Positions 8,745 through 17,270 of a stretch of 64,000 nucleotides of DNA are shown piece after piece. A program made the translations under genes and the position numbers. The stretch lies in NCBI RefSeq assembly GCF_050937815.1, contig NZ_JACDIJ010000001.1:124001-188000 (forward strand). The letters are read 5' to 3'. Source of the stretch: Treponema_C sp050937815. Lineage in GTDB: Bacteria > Spirochaetota > Spirochaetia > Treponematales > Treponemataceae. The first letter of the stretch is position 1; every line of letters begins with the position of its first letter. The notes beneath the pieces were generated by a model. The model had not been told where the DNA came from and ran no database searches. It saw nothing but the letters and a program-made list of their open reading frames with translations.

Positions 8745-9731
8745 ATGACTTATATCGAACACGATAACACCGACCCCTGTTTTAACTTTGCCGCCGAAGA
8801 ATACTTTATGAGCGAAAAGGATATAGGCGACGACAATCTTTTTATGTTTTGGCGCACAAAGCCCACCTTGATGATAGGGCGCTTTCAAAATACGGTTGAA
8901 GAAATAAATACTTCCTATGCCGAGCAAAACGTTTTGCACATTGTGCGCCGCAATTCGGGAGGCGGTACTATTTACACCGACGAAAAAACCTGGCAGTTTT
9001 CGTTTATTGTAAAAAACTACGATAAAAACGCTTGCGAATTCCGCCGCTTTACCGAGCCGGTTGTAGAGGCTCTGCAAAGGGCGGGCATACGGGCGGAATT
9101 CGGCGGGCGCAACGATTTGTTTATCGAAGGCAAAAAGGTTTCGGGAAACGCCCAATTCCGAAGGCAAAATGCGATGGTACATCACGGTTCCATTCTTTTT
9201 GCAACCGATTTGGAAGCGTTGGTAAAAAGTATCAGCGTTTCCGACGATAAAATCGTTTCAAAAGGGATTAAGTCGGTGCGCGAGCGGGTTACGCGGATTG
9301 CCGACCATTTGAAAACTCCGATGGACGAAAGTGCTTTTCGTGACTTTATGGTACAAAGCATTTTACAAACGGGAGCCTCGGTGTACCGCCCCTCTGCCGG
9401 CGACATTCTGCGTATCGAAAAAATTGCCGATACAAAATTCCGCACATGGGAATGGAATTACGGCACTTCCCCCGCCTTTAATATAGAGCGCAAAAAACGC
9501 TTTGCTTCGGGCGGAATCAGCGTGAACCTGTCGGTAAACAAGGGCATAATCGAAGCGTGCAAAATATACGGCGATTTTTTCGCTTCGGGCGATATAGAAG
9601 CCGTGGAAAAAGCCCTATGCGGCATCCCTTACGAAAAGCAGGCCCTGGCCGCTCTCATCGAAAAGCAAAAACTGCACGCCGCCTTTTATTCCCTGAGCGC
9701 CCAAGAACTCCTTGAAAGTATAATAGGGTGA
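8745..9731 (+). CDS. lplA: lipoate-protein ligase A
   Basis: 328 residues. The biotin/lipoyl-ligase fold is recognisable: RRNSGGGTIYTDE (about 66-78, the RRxSGGGxVxHD motif), NDLFIEGKKVSGNAQ with the catalytic Lys (about 121-135) and HGSILFATDLE. The C-terminal small domain is present (TWEWNYGTSPAFNIER...), so this is the full two-domain LplA that adenylates lipoate and transfers it to carrier proteins. Likely one operon with lipA. It ends at the boundary of the Rhs array. Confidence 0.9.
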   Translation: MTYIEHDNTDPCFNFAAEEYFMSEKDIGDDNLFMFWRTKPTLMIGRFQNTVEEINTSYAEQNVLHIVRRNSGGGTIYTDEKTWQFSFIVKNYDKNACEFRRFTEPVVEALQRAGIRAEFGGRNDLFIEGKKVSGNAQFRRQNAMVHHGSILFATDLEALVKSISVSDDKIVSKGIKSVRERVTRIADHLKTPMDESAFRDFMVQSILQTGASVYRPSAGDILRIEKIADTKFRTWEWNYGTSPAFNIERKKRFASGGISVNLSVNKGIIEACKIYGDFFASGDIEAVEKALCGIPYEKQALAALIEKQKLHAAFYSLSAQELLESIIG

Positions 9732-9918
9732 AGATATCTATGCAAATACAGGACGTTTTTTTTCTTGAGCATATATCATAAATATCTGTCAAGAGTTTAA
9801 AAAACGGATAAGGAAGCACTCAGGACAAAAAAAGAAAACAAAGCTGAAAGCATCGATTGTAAAAATAACTATTATTATACAACCTTTTTTATTTTCAAAT
9901 CAAAATCGATTTGTTAAA

Positions 9919-10095
9919 TTATAAAAAGATGACAGCATAAATTGAAAAAAACAGCCATAATATTATTAGAACTATTCCTGTAACAATATTTAATTTATTC
10001 CATGTCTTACGAATAAAAAAATGAGAAAGTGTAGACAGTGAAATTGCGGCTGTTCCAATCAAAAACAACCTCATTATTTCTATAAACTTACTCAT
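9919..10095 (-). CDS. small two-helix membrane protein
   Basis: 58 codons: start at 10095, stop at 9919-9921. The start overlaps the stop of the upstream gene (ATGA, 10092-10095), so it is coupled to it. Two hydrophobic helices (about 8-26 and 37-57) with a basic loop (RKTWNK). Last gene of the Rhs array in the direction of transcription, convergent with lplA. No known family recognised; an accessory immunity protein is a guess from position. Confidence 0.5.
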   Translation of the reverse strand: MSKFIEIMRLFLIGTAAISLSTLSHFFIRKTWNKLNIVTGIVLIILWLFFSIYAVIFL

Positions 10096-10454
10096 ACAGA
10101 AATCTTGTCACAGGATTTTAATTTGTTTATTAAAATCTTTTTCTTTTGCCGGCAATTCATCTCTTCTTCTTCTGAAGTATAAGACACACAATCCGGAGGT
10201 GATAAAGTTAAAATCCTGCTATTTAAAATACTAGAAATAGAAAGGTCAAACTCTAAATCGTACTTATTGGAATTTTCAAAATTTTCAATAAATTTATTTT
10301 TTCCATTTTTTATCAGAAATTCTTTTAAAATTTTATATTCAGAAAAATTTAATTGCATCGGATCTACTGAAACACCATAACTAAAGGGGCTGTACCCATT
10401 ATGAAGGAAAATAACATACTCTCCATTATCTACCTTATCTAAATATTTATTCAT
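10092..10454 (-). CDS. immunity-like cytoplasmic protein (array C8, old pair)
   Basis: 120 residues, acidic, no signal or membrane segment. It starts inside the stop of the toxin-tail remnant 10454-10576 (TAATG overlap), which is the arrangement expected of a toxin and its immunity gene. Not recognised as a known Imm family. If the remnant upstream was a cytoplasm-acting enzyme, a soluble cytoplasmic inhibitor would fit. Confidence 0.5.
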   Translation of the reverse strand: MNKYLDKVDNGEYVIFLHNGYSPFSYGVSVDPMQLNFSEYKILKEFLIKNGKNKFIENFENSNKYDLEFDLSISSILNSRILTLSPPDCVSYTSEEEEMNCRQKKKILINKLKSCDKISV

Positions 10455-10576
10455 TATGGCTCTACCGCCTCCGGCGTTAAGATTGTAGGATTTATTATAG
10501 CATAATTTGAACCACCGGGGTTCTTTTCACTTGGATAACGAATCGCATCGATACTTGATAAATTCCAGTTTTTCAT
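10454..10576 (-). pseudogene. remnant of a toxin C-terminus
   Basis: A 40-codon open stretch between two immunity-like genes, ending ...NPGGSNYAIINPTILTPEAVEP. The frame stays open a little upstream into the end of gene 10584-11198 (IKIP before the Met). The DAIRYPS..NPGGSNYAIINP pattern resembles the last strands of many polymorphic toxin enzyme domains, and its stop overlaps the next immunity gene. I read it as the 3' scar of an older toxin tip displaced by C8; as a free peptide it would be unlikely. Confidence 0.4.
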
Positions 10577-10583
10577 TGGTATT

Positions 10584-11198
10584 TTAATCAGCAGGTTCAA
10601 ATCTAAAATTATCCAGAAAAATATTTCCGCAAAAAATTGAATAAGGATACTCCATTACATATGAAACAAAAAAAGCTTTTTTCTTATTATCAAATCTTAT
10701 ATTAATAGTAGCTCCTATATAATCCTGTACTTCAGTAATATAAAATTCTTTTATTCTTTTTTCGGAAGCTATATCATAAAGAGAAGGAAATAATTGTTTT
10801 CGATGTATTACAGTCCCTAAGATATCCCGGGTGTTAATATCAGCTTCTTCTTTCACATTAGTTTTTATTGTTGTGCAAATATATACTCCATCACATGAGA
10901 CTGAAAATACGTAATCACACGGTATTTTCGTATAAAAAAGTTTTTTCTGTAAAATATCATATTTAATTAAAAGATTATTATTTCCCACCAGAAATAAAAA
11001 ATTCTCATTTAGAACATATTGCCGAGCAGCATTAAAAACATCATAGGAAATGATATCCTGCAGGATTTTTGTTTCATTTTCTATAGAATATATTTCAAGT
11101 CTGTTATCAAAGCCATTGTCAATAACAGTATACTGTAATTCTAAAGAATATATGTTGTATACAAACATAGATATAAATATAAACGATAATTTTCTCAT
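10584..11198 (-). CDS. exported immunity-like protein of array C8
   Basis: 204 residues with a signal peptide (KLSFIFISMFVYNIYSLE). It follows the C39-like Rhs tip by 3 bp. It is visibly related to the protein at 19129-19737: KKLFYTKI against KKLVYTKI, a shared LYDI/IYNL..E..IK.(F/Y) block and a matching C-terminus. That second copy follows a remnant of the same toxin, so the pairing toxin tail + this family occurs twice. I infer a periplasmic or envelope inhibitor of the C39-like peptidase tip. Confidence 0.65.
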   Translation of the reverse strand: MRKLSFIFISMFVYNIYSLELQYTVIDNGFDNRLEIYSIENETKILQDIISYDVFNAARQYVLNENFLFLVGNNNLLIKYDILQKKLFYTKIPCDYVFSVSCDGVYICTTIKTNVKEEADINTRDILGTVIHRKQLFPSLYDIASEKRIKEFYITEVQDYIGATINIRFDNKKKAFFVSYVMEYPYSIFCGNIFLDNFRFEPAD

Positions 11199-11201
11199 AA
11201 T

Positions 11202-12491
11202 TTAATCCTCTAAAAAGATAACGCGTATTTCCTTTAAATTCTTGATATTATATGCAGACTTCTCACGAATATTTATCAACCGTAGATAATCCCCATTACT
11301 ACTACCGGTTATTCCGGAATTAAAGTACCCTTCAGAATCTGGAAGTTCCGAAATACCAACCATATGATTATTAACACTAGGGGTATCTTCACTTAAATCA
11401 AATATTCCAAGTATCATATACGCTTTATTACTTTGTTTATATTCTTTAAGTTTTTCTAAGAGCCCATCTGCTCCTTGTTTATCTTTAGTCCAATAATCCC
11501 ATTTCCCAGTACCAAATAGCGCATTCATAGCATCTTTTCCTTTCAGTTCCCCTAAATCTTTTCCAAACAGTGCTTTATCGCTATTAATTTTTAGCGGAGA
11601 ATCATACTTTTCAGCATTTATTAGAGGTAATCCATAATATTTTGATGATGCAAAAACATTGGCAAAAGCAGTAATATAACAACCATGCGAATTAATTGTT
11701 TCTGTAGTAGAATTCCCTAGAAAATTGGTATAATTACTCATATTATGAATTGCATTTATCCCGAAGATTACTCTCCCATCCGGGTCAATATACTTCACCG
11801 GATTATTGGCTTGAAGCTCGCTGTCGCTTCGCTGCCCGATGCCCGCATAATGGTACAAGTGCATATTTATGCTGTTATATATACCACCCATGCCGGGTAA
11901 GTTTTGGTTATGTTTACGGGCATTGTCATTTGTCGGTGCCATGGGTATATACTCACCTAACGCCGGGTCTGTTGTCAGCCATCTTGATGTTTTAGCGTCC
12001 AGGTACCGTGCGCCGTAATAATACAGTCCCGTTTCCTCATCGCGCTCTTTGCCGGTGAATTTAAACGGCAGGGTTCTGTTCTCCGTCGCTCTTTTTTCTA
12101 TCCAATACTCTCCGTAGGGTGTGTATTCTACTCTTTCGTACTCCTTTCCTTCACTGTCGGTTATAAGTTGTGCGCTTCCCAAGTGGTCACTGTGGTAGTA
12201 GTACGTGCTCACCTGTGCCGTGTATGTGTTACCCTGTGTGCCGGCTCCGTTTGTCCGGGTTACCAAGCGTTCGCTTCCCAAATAGATGTGCTTGGACTCC
12301 CGCTCGGTGTTATAGGCACTACTGTTATGCAGCCAGCTCCACATCGTGTTAAAATACAAGGTTTCACTTTGGTTTGAACTCTTTAAAGCTCTCTGCCCGT
12401 CAGCTCCGTAGCGGTAATATACCGACTGCCTGTTTTCGCTACTTTCTTGCATGAGGTTGCGCTCGTTCCACACATATTTTCTTTGGATCAT
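11202..12491 (-). CDS. orphan Rhs tip C8 with C39-like cysteine peptidase domain
   Basis: 430 residues from ATG 12491. Rhs-core homology starts at QRKYVWNE, a few codons in, and runs through YYYHSDHLGSAQLITD, FTGKERDEETGLYYYGARYLD and PVKYIDPDGR (about 243). The variable tip follows: GCYITAFANVFASSKYYG (Cys in a GC motif), NHMVGISELPDSEG (His) and SNGDYLRLINI (Asn/Asp), the order of a papain-like C39 fold. No N-terminal Rhs, PAAR, VgrG or signal part is present, so it is an orphan tip. No palindromic element precedes it; the fragment is fused directly behind the 55-residue membrane gene of C7. An in-frame ATG at 12539 would lie inside that gene. A GIGQRSDSELQA insertion before NNPVKY is shared with C3. 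Confidence 0.7.
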   Translation of the reverse strand: MIQRKYVWNERNLMQESSENRQSVYYRYGADGQRALKSSNQSETLYFNTMWSWLHNSSAYNTERESKHIYLGSERLVTRTNGAGTQGNTYTAQVSTYYYHSDHLGSAQLITDSEGKEYERVEYTPYGEYWIEKRATENRTLPFKFTGKERDEETGLYYYGARYLDAKTSRWLTTDPALGEYIPMAPTNDNARKHNQNLPGMGGIYNSINMHLYHYAGIGQRSDSELQANNPVKYIDPDGRVIFGINAIHNMSNYTNFLGNSTTETINSHGCYITAFANVFASSKYYGLPLINAEKYDSPLKINSDKALFGKDLGELKGKDAMNALFGTGKWDYWTKDKQGADGLLEKLKEYKQSNKAYMILGIFDLSEDTPSVNNHMVGISELPDSEGYFNSGITGSSNGDYLRLINIREKSAYNIKNLKEIRVIFLED

Positions 12492-12499
12492 GACCGATA

Positions 12500-12667
12500 C
12501 TATAATAATATCAATATTATAAAGAATATTATTACACACCCACTTATTAAAAGGACCTTACTTCTTCTGGTAAATTTTTTATTTTTTTTACCTATTGTTA
12601 TTGAATAAGCAATACAAATGATTGCTCCGAAAAGCGGTATTAAAACATTAAAAATTTTTTCAAACAT
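12500..12667 (-). CDS. small membrane immunity-like protein of array C7
   Basis: 55 codons, ATG 12667 preceded by AGGAG, stop 12500-12502. Two hydrophobic segments (about 5-25 and 39-55) separated by a basic loop (GKKNKKFTRRSK). It follows the C7 Rhs tip by 9 bp. Small two-helix inner-membrane proteins commonly protect against membrane-acting toxins, and the C7 tip itself is hydrophobic, so a membrane-active toxin/immunity pair is inferred. Confidence 0.55.
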   Translation of the reverse strand: MFEKIFNVLIPLFGAIICIAYSITIGKKNKKFTRRSKVLLISGCVIIFFIILILL

Positions 12668-12676
12668 TGTTTACTC

Positions 12677-13540
12677 CTACTTACAAATAGTTGTTGCTGT
12701 ATCAACAGTATCATATACATGTGATACTTCATTTTTAATAACTGAAAATGCTTCTTTTCCGGTATTAATTACTTCTGGTGTTGATTTTATAGTATTTACA
12801 TAATCATAAGTATTCGCCATATAAGATACTGCGGCATTAATTTTTTCTCCAAGTTTTTGATTAGGACCTATTTTTCCGGTGTCAGTAAAACATTCTTTAT
12901 TCTTTTTATCAATAGTAGCACCTATCATTCCTCCAATAGAAGAAGGTATATTCTCACTTTTTATTGTTGTTTGTATTCCTTTATTTTCAGCACAACTTGC
13001 TGTAAAATCAGCCATACCTAATGCAAAACGACCTATTCCATCTAAAATCATTATGGTCCCAGCGACTGCTCCTACCCCTCCTGTAGAACCAGCTAAAGCT
13101 ATACCGCCTACAATCTCAGATGCAGCTAACCCCATTTTTAATAAACCACTTTTTACTGATTCCCCATCCGGATCCGTATACTTCACCGGATTGTTCCCCG
13201 CATAGTGGTACAAGTGCATATTTATGCTGTTGTAGATGCCGCCCATGCCCGGCAGGTTTTGATTATGCTTACGGGCGTTGTCATTCACCGGCGCCATGGG
13301 TATGTAATCGGATAACGCCGGGTCGGTTGTCAGCCACCTTGATGTTTTAGCGTCCAGGTACCTGGCACCGTAATAGTATAAGCCCGTCTCCTCGTCTCTT
13401 TCTTTTCCCGTAAATTTAAACGGCAATGTCTTATTCTCCGGCGCTCTTTTTTCTATCCAGTATTCCCCGTAAGGGGTATATTCTATGCGTTCGTATTCAT
13501 TCCCCTCATAGTCGGTTATTAAGTGGGCACTTCGCCGCAC
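12677..13540 (-). CDS. orphan Rhs tip C7 with hydrophobic toxin domain
   Basis: 287 residues from GTG 13540, which lies in element copy e7; the frame is open further up through the element to the stop of gene 13631-14182, with no better start. Rhs core SAHLITDYEG...PVKYTDPDGE occupies about 4-126. The tip begins with Gly/Ala-rich hydrophobic helices (ASEIVGGIALAGSTGGVGAVAG, in pieces about 139-175) and ends in a helical stretch without obvious catalytic residues. No nuclease or peptidase motif was seen. With a two-helix membrane immunity gene behind it, a membrane-disrupting tip is possible. Confidence 0.55.
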   Translation of the reverse strand: MRRSAHLITDYEGNEYERIEYTPYGEYWIEKRAPENKTLPFKFTGKERDEETGLYYYGARYLDAKTSRWLTTDPALSDYIPMAPVNDNARKHNQNLPGMGGIYNSINMHLYHYAGNNPVKYTDPDGESVKSGLLKMGLAASEIVGGIALAGSTGGVGAVAGTIMILDGIGRFALGMADFTASCAENKGIQTTIKSENIPSSIGGMIGATIDKKNKECFTDTGKIGPNQKLGEKINAAVSYMANTYDYVNTIKSTPEVINTGKEAFSVIKNEVSHVYDTVDTATTICK

Positions 13541-13628
13541 GGCTCCCTTACGTGAGCCGTGCTTACCGAGTTTTTTACAGCCGCTCGGACTGCTCAGTGT
13601 TGTGTCTGAAAAAACTCGCGTACCTGTG
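13532..13628 (-). repeat. palindromic Rhs-break element, copy e7 (short)
   Basis: Contains the two conserved hairpins: GCACGGCTC/GAGCCGTGC and CGAGTTTTTTCAG against CTGTAAAAAACTCG in the transcribed orientation. The promoter part found in copies e2, e4 and e5 is missing here; the copy begins right after the stop of gene 13631-14182, in the same frame. Rhs homology resumes at SAHLITDY immediately downstream. Confidence 0.7.
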
Positions 13629-13630
13629 CT

Positions 13631-14182
13631 TTATTTTCTCCTTCGTTTTTTTATTTTCGGATAATCTTTCGGTAAATACAAGTATATACCTTTCCCATCC
13701 TCGCCCAAAAGAAGAAAATCGTAGTTATATTGTGCAGCAAAGAATACTGCATTTATCTCATCTAAGGAACTAAATAACGGATCCCTCAAATCATCACGAA
13801 GCATGTAATACTTTTTACCCTCAATTTTTAGCAAATATTCTTTTATAAAATCTTCAAGCGGTAATTTTTTATCCGCTATTTTTGTCGATGCTTTTTTGTC
13901 CGGGCTTTTAATCTTTGCACAAAAAAAATATCGTGTATTACCTATCACTCGATAATCCACATCGGTATCGGTTAATTCATAGTAACCGTCAATGCAATAT
14001 ACATATATGAGCGCATATGTTCCCCACACATTTTCTCCCGAATAATAATAATTTTCAAGAAAAATACGTTCGCTGTTTTTTTCGAGCCGCCGTTCATATG
14101 TATCCTGCGCATAAAAAAAAGCACAAACCGACAACATAAAAAGAAAAATACCCGTTTCTTTAATGACTGACTCTTTCATCAT
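13631..14182 (-). CDS. exported immunity-like protein of array C6
   Basis: 183 residues. A hydrophobic segment (about 10-25, GIFLFMLSVCAFFYAQ) gives a signal peptide; the mature part is mixed charged with a very basic end (KIKKRRRK). It overlaps the 3' end of the decayed toxin 14160-14570 by 23 bp in another frame, the same coupling seen in other pairs of the array. Family not recognised. Its partner is broken, so it may persist as protection against related strains. Confidence 0.55.
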   Translation of the reverse strand: MMKESVIKETGIFLFMLSVCAFFYAQDTYERRLEKNSERIFLENYYYSGENVWGTYALIYVYCIDGYYELTDTDVDYRVIGNTRYFFCAKIKSPDKKASTKIADKKLPLEDFIKEYLLKIEGKKYYMLRDDLRDPLFSSLDEINAVFFAAQYNYDFLLLGEDGKGIYLYLPKDYPKIKKRRRK

Positions 14183-14570
14183 ATCCCATTTGTCTCCGTA
14201 ATGAATTTTCAGTTATCTGCTCATCCTTATACTCACCTATTCCTATTGTTTTTGCTTCTTCTCTTGGGTAAGAAGACCCTTTCCATCGTGATATTTCGGC
14301 ATCCCCCGAACGTTTTTCACCGGCTAGGACACCATCCAATTCATAGTTAAAAGCTTTCCAATCAGCTTCTTTTGTACCTTCTGCATTATGAAGATACGGT
14401 TGAATCAGTCCCCTTTCCTTTTATAGAGGCATCCGCTATCGATTTAGGTTTAACGCCCGGCTGTCCCTCTTGAATTGTTATTGTGTTTTTAGTGGCCTGT
14501 AATTTACTTATCAGTTGACTTCCCGGCGTATCTCCGCCTTTTACTTTCAGGAATTGTATATCCCTCCCAC
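14160..14570 (-). pseudogene. decayed Rhs tip C6, M91/NleD-like peptidase relic
   Basis: Directly after element copy e6 the Rhs core survives only as GGIYNS, then the frame shifts into a toxin tail: KVKGGDTPGSQLISKL...KGKGTDSTVSS-stop, and after one more shift LHNAEGTKEADWKAF...EEAKTIGIG...ITENSLRRQMGYDER-stop. The blocks GKGTDSTV, E.AKT.G and ITENSLRR resemble the M91 (NleD-like) zinc peptidase tips of Rhs proteins. The HExxH region expected between the first and second blocks is absent, apparently removed by the deletion that caused the shift. Not functional as read. Confidence 0.55.
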
Positions 14571-14793
14571 CGCCGCACGGCTCTCTTGCGTGAGCCGTGC
14601 TTACCGAGTTTTTTACAGCCGCTTGGACGACTCTGTTTTGTGTCTGTAAAAACTCGCCTATATTCTGCCACTTCCTATACCTTCTTTGTATGGGCGTGCT
14701 CGCCTTACAGGCGGTCGGGCTTTTTGCTTGTATGGCCGTGTTGTTCTAATGCAAGCACTTCACGCACGGCCATATCGCTTCAATCCCTCACGC
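14571..14793 (-). repeat. palindromic Rhs-break element, copy e6
   Basis: Holds the conserved GCACGGCTC/GAGCCGTGC and CGAGTTTTTACAG/CTGTAAAAAACTCG hairpins (14571-14660), then further hairpins (CGCCTGTAAGGCG, and ATGGCCGTG pairing with CACGGCCAT) and ends with the motif GCGTGAGGGATTGAAGC (complement of 14777-14793), which is also at the end of e2. Here the element is joined to Rhs DNA at the GGIYN codons, not at SAHLITDY. Confidence 0.65.
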
Positions 14794-15199
14794 TTTTACA
14801 TAAACGCTTCTAAAATACCTCAAATTATTTTAGGAAGATTTTTTATATGCAAGAGACTTATTTACAGCTTCTGTAGGAAAAGTATACTCTTACCGAATAC
14901 GCTTTTCCTACAGCTCAAACGCCATGATTTTGAGCCGCTGCTGAATTGTCAAAGAACAACACTGCAAAATATTTCATGGGAATATCTTGCAGAAAATCCC
15001 TTTCAAATCGTTTTATTATAACCGACCAACGACGAATTGTAAAATGCTTTTTTTCAGTTGTATAGAATTATTTTGTGTCTCTGTTAGAGTTTTGAAGTAA
15101 CGCTTAAACAACACTTGAAATAAAAAGTAAACTTTTCGGTATGGAAGCTTACAGCGGCGACTCTGCAGTTTTTATAAAAATTACCGGATCTAAAAGAAA
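14794..15199 (-). other. non-coding tract with a 12-bp hairpin and promoter-like boxes
   Basis: No credible gene on either strand. It contains an inverted repeat CTGTAGGAAAAG (14871-14882) / CTTTTCCTACAG (14902-14913) and, on the minus strand, TTACAA (15042-15037) 16 bp before TATAAT (15020-15015). What it does is unknown; it separates cassette C5 from element copy e6. Confidence 0.35.
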
Positions 15200-16042
15200 T
15201 TATTCAAACATTATCGGTTCAGCACAAATGTTTTTAATCTTGTTTTCATTAAAAAATTTGTAAACACGATTTGAAATTATAACACGCTTGCAGCACAAAA
15301 GACCGTCACCTGTACATTCTTGCGACAAATAAAAATCTTTATCTAAATCTTTTATGATTTCTTTTGAAGCAAAAATTTCAGCGTCGTCTTTCTTCAAATC
15401 TTTTTTTTGGTTACAAGCTTTACACACAATGACGTTTTTTACATTATATTTCAATTTCTGCGGAAAAACAGGATTAATTTTAAGTTGAACAATATTGTCA
15501 ATAATCTGTTTTGTTTTTATATTTTTTACCGGCAAGAATTCTATCCCTGAAAATCCTTCTTTTACAAATAAGTCTCGAAGCTCGTTTGTAATAAAGAAAG
15601 TATCATAGACCCAGTAAACTCCGCCGATCCTGACTTTTTCAATATTAAAAGATTTCTTTAAATAAAAAGAATCTCTCTGAATAAGTCCGCTGCCGCAGAT
15701 TGGGCAAAAATTCGTAATGTCATAAGTATAATTTATATACGAATTCTTAACATCAATCGTTTCAGGCTGAGGATAGCCGGAATATTTTCTTAGCCATATT
15801 CTTAAATATTTTGCTTCAGTGAGTTCTTTTTTAGAATATTCAAGTCTGATTTGTATTACCTTTCCATTTCTCGTATCTAAAAATTTTTCAATGTCCTTAA
15901 AATCTGCTCTATCCTGAGAAATCTCAAAAATTAAAAGCAAATCTTCAGAATATTTAATCTTATGATAAATTAAATACTCTCTTATCTCTCTCTTAGGATC
16001 ATCCTTGTTGGTATTAAAAATATATCGATATATTCTAGTCAT
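15200..16042 (-). CDS. zinc-ribbon (double CXXC) immunity-like protein of array C5
   Basis: 280 residues from ATG 16042, preceded by AGGA at 8 nt; a longer frame to 16159 would overlap the Rhs tip by 86 bp and is rejected. CPICGSG (about residue 132) and CKACNQK (about 210) form two CXXC knuckles, with a further CTGDGLLCC (about 247). This matches the double-CXXCG type of soluble immunity protein. No signal or membrane segment, consistent with blocking a nuclease in the cytoplasm. It follows the nuclease-type tip C5 by 31 bp. Confidence 0.65.
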   Translation of the reverse strand: MTRIYRYIFNTNKDDPKREIREYLIYHKIKYSEDLLLIFEISQDRADFKDIEKFLDTRNGKVIQIRLEYSKKELTEAKYLRIWLRKYSGYPQPETIDVKNSYINYTYDITNFCPICGSGLIQRDSFYLKKSFNIEKVRIGGVYWVYDTFFITNELRDLFVKEGFSGIEFLPVKNIKTKQIIDNIVQLKINPVFPQKLKYNVKNVIVCKACNQKKDLKKDDAEIFASKEIIKDLDKDFYLSQECTGDGLLCCKRVIISNRVYKFFNENKIKNICAEPIMFE

Positions 16043-16073
16043 TATTCTAATCCTAATGTTTGAGCTGCTGCTT

Positions 16074-17093
16074 TCAATAATTCGGGATACTCTGCATATA
16101 TTTTTTGTGCAGCTCCCATATCTGTGATACGGAAAGTTCTTCATACTTTGTTTTCCCATATTTGAAAAAACTTCTCCAAGCGTTAGTAAACACTTGATGT
16201 TCTTCCGGAGTTACTGCAACAGATAGCATTTTATTCGCCGTCAAACCTAATTTTTGTAATGCTGGTAGAAAGCGTTTTTCAATTATATGATGGGCTTGTA
16301 AGCCTGTATTTGCAATGGCATTTCTTAAATCAGAATATGCCTGTATTCCAAATTCTTCTGCACGTTGTAAATTGCCCCAAGCCTTTTCTCCCATAGTGGT
16401 AATAGTACCACCCGCACCAAATGTAACAGCAACAGCCGCTTTTGCAGAAACGGCAACAGCTGTTACACTTGCAGTTGCAGAACCGGTTAATGCAACAGCT
16501 GCTGTAGCACCCAATCCGAGGCCGATTATTCCGCCGATAAGAGCATCTTTGCCGGCTTCTCTTAAATCGACAGCACCTGTTTCCGTATAAGATTTATAAG
16601 CACCATATGCAAATCCTATTCCTGCGCCTATACCTGCAGTGACAAGACAAAACACCTTTCCATCCGGATCCGTATACTTCACCGGATTGTTCCCTGCATA
16701 GTGGTAAAGATTAAAGTTTACCTGATTATAAATCCCGCCTTCACCTTTTTCCGTTCCTGAAACATATTCCCCCAGCGCCGGATCTGTGGTCAGCCAGCGT
16801 GATGTTTTAGCGTCCAGGTATCTGGCGCCGTAGTAGTATAATCCCGTTTCCTCATCTCTTTCTTTCCCTGTGAACTTAAAGGGCAGGGTTCTGTTTTCCG
16901 AAGCGCGCTTTTCTATCCAGTATTCTCCGTAGGGGGTATATTCTACTCTCTCGTACTCATCCCCCTTGTAATCGGTTATGAGGTGTGCACTTCGTCGCAC
17001 GGCTCTCTTACGCGAGTCGTGCTTACCGAGTTTTTTACAGTCGCTTGGACTGTTCTGTGTTGCGTCTGTAAAAACTCGCCTACCTTCTGCCAT
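16074..17093 (-). CDS. orphan Rhs tip C5 with HNH/AHH-type nuclease domain
   Basis: 339 residues from ATG 17093, which lies in element e5 exactly 8 bases after a TATAAT. The first 30 codons are the translated element (AEGRRVFTDATQNSPS...), in frame with Rhs core from SAHLITDYKG to PVKYTDPDGK. Then a Gly-zipper hydrophobic region (TAGIGAGIGFAYGAY, IGGIIGLGLGATAAVAL), as often precedes translocated nucleases, and the catalytic part LQAHHIIEKRF, LSVAVTPEEHQVFTNAWR, the HHxxxK...N...H layout of His-Me finger toxins. DNA or RNA cleavage in the target cytoplasm is expected. A zinc-ribbon immunity gene follows. Confidence 0.75.
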   Translation of the reverse strand: MAEGRRVFTDATQNSPSDCKKLGKHDSRKRAVRRSAHLITDYKGDEYERVEYTPYGEYWIEKRASENRTLPFKFTGKERDEETGLYYYGARYLDAKTSRWLTTDPALGEYVSGTEKGEGGIYNQVNFNLYHYAGNNPVKYTDPDGKVFCLVTAGIGAGIGFAYGAYKSYTETGAVDLREAGKDALIGGIIGLGLGATAAVALTGSATASVTAVAVSAKAAVAVTFGAGGTITTMGEKAWGNLQRAEEFGIQAYSDLRNAIANTGLQAHHIIEKRFLPALQKLGLTANKMLSVAVTPEEHQVFTNAWRSFFKYGKTKYEELSVSQIWELHKKYMQSIPNY

Positions 17094-17256
17094 ATTCTTT
17101 ATTATAAGGGCGTTTCCCTTTAGCTGCAAGGCCTTGACTGCTAAAGGGTCGGGCTTTACAAGGCTAGCGGTACAACAGCACGGAAATTACCGTGCTGTTG
17201 TGTACTGCGAAAACGTTTTTGAAAAAACGTTTTCGCACCTTTCCAAGCCCTTACGC
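16993..17256 (-). repeat. palindromic Rhs-break element, copy e5 (full length)
   Basis: In transcription order: GCGTAAGGGCTTGG (17256-17243), palindrome GCGAAAACGTTTTT.../...AAACGTTTTCGC, hairpin ACAACAGCACGG/CCGTGCTGTTGT, hairpin CCCTTTAGC/GCTAAAGGG, promoter, ATG, hairpin CGAGTTTTTACAG/CTGTAAAAAACTCG and an imperfect GCACGACTC/GAGCCGTGC. The part 17107-17256 appears identical to 18973-19122 in e4. Confidence 0.75.
17101..17129 (-). promoter_or_regulatory. promoter inside element e5
   Basis: -35 TTGCAG (17129-17124), 17 bp, -10 TATAAT (17106-17101), then 7 bases and the ATG at 17093 that opens the C5 frame. Confidence 0.6.
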
Positions 17257-17270
17257 AGATAGTTTTATTT

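Noticed and set aside
14586..15021. Plus-strand open frames over element e6 and the tract behind it
   Set aside because: They cross palindromic repeats, lack ribosome sites and have no protein-like composition.
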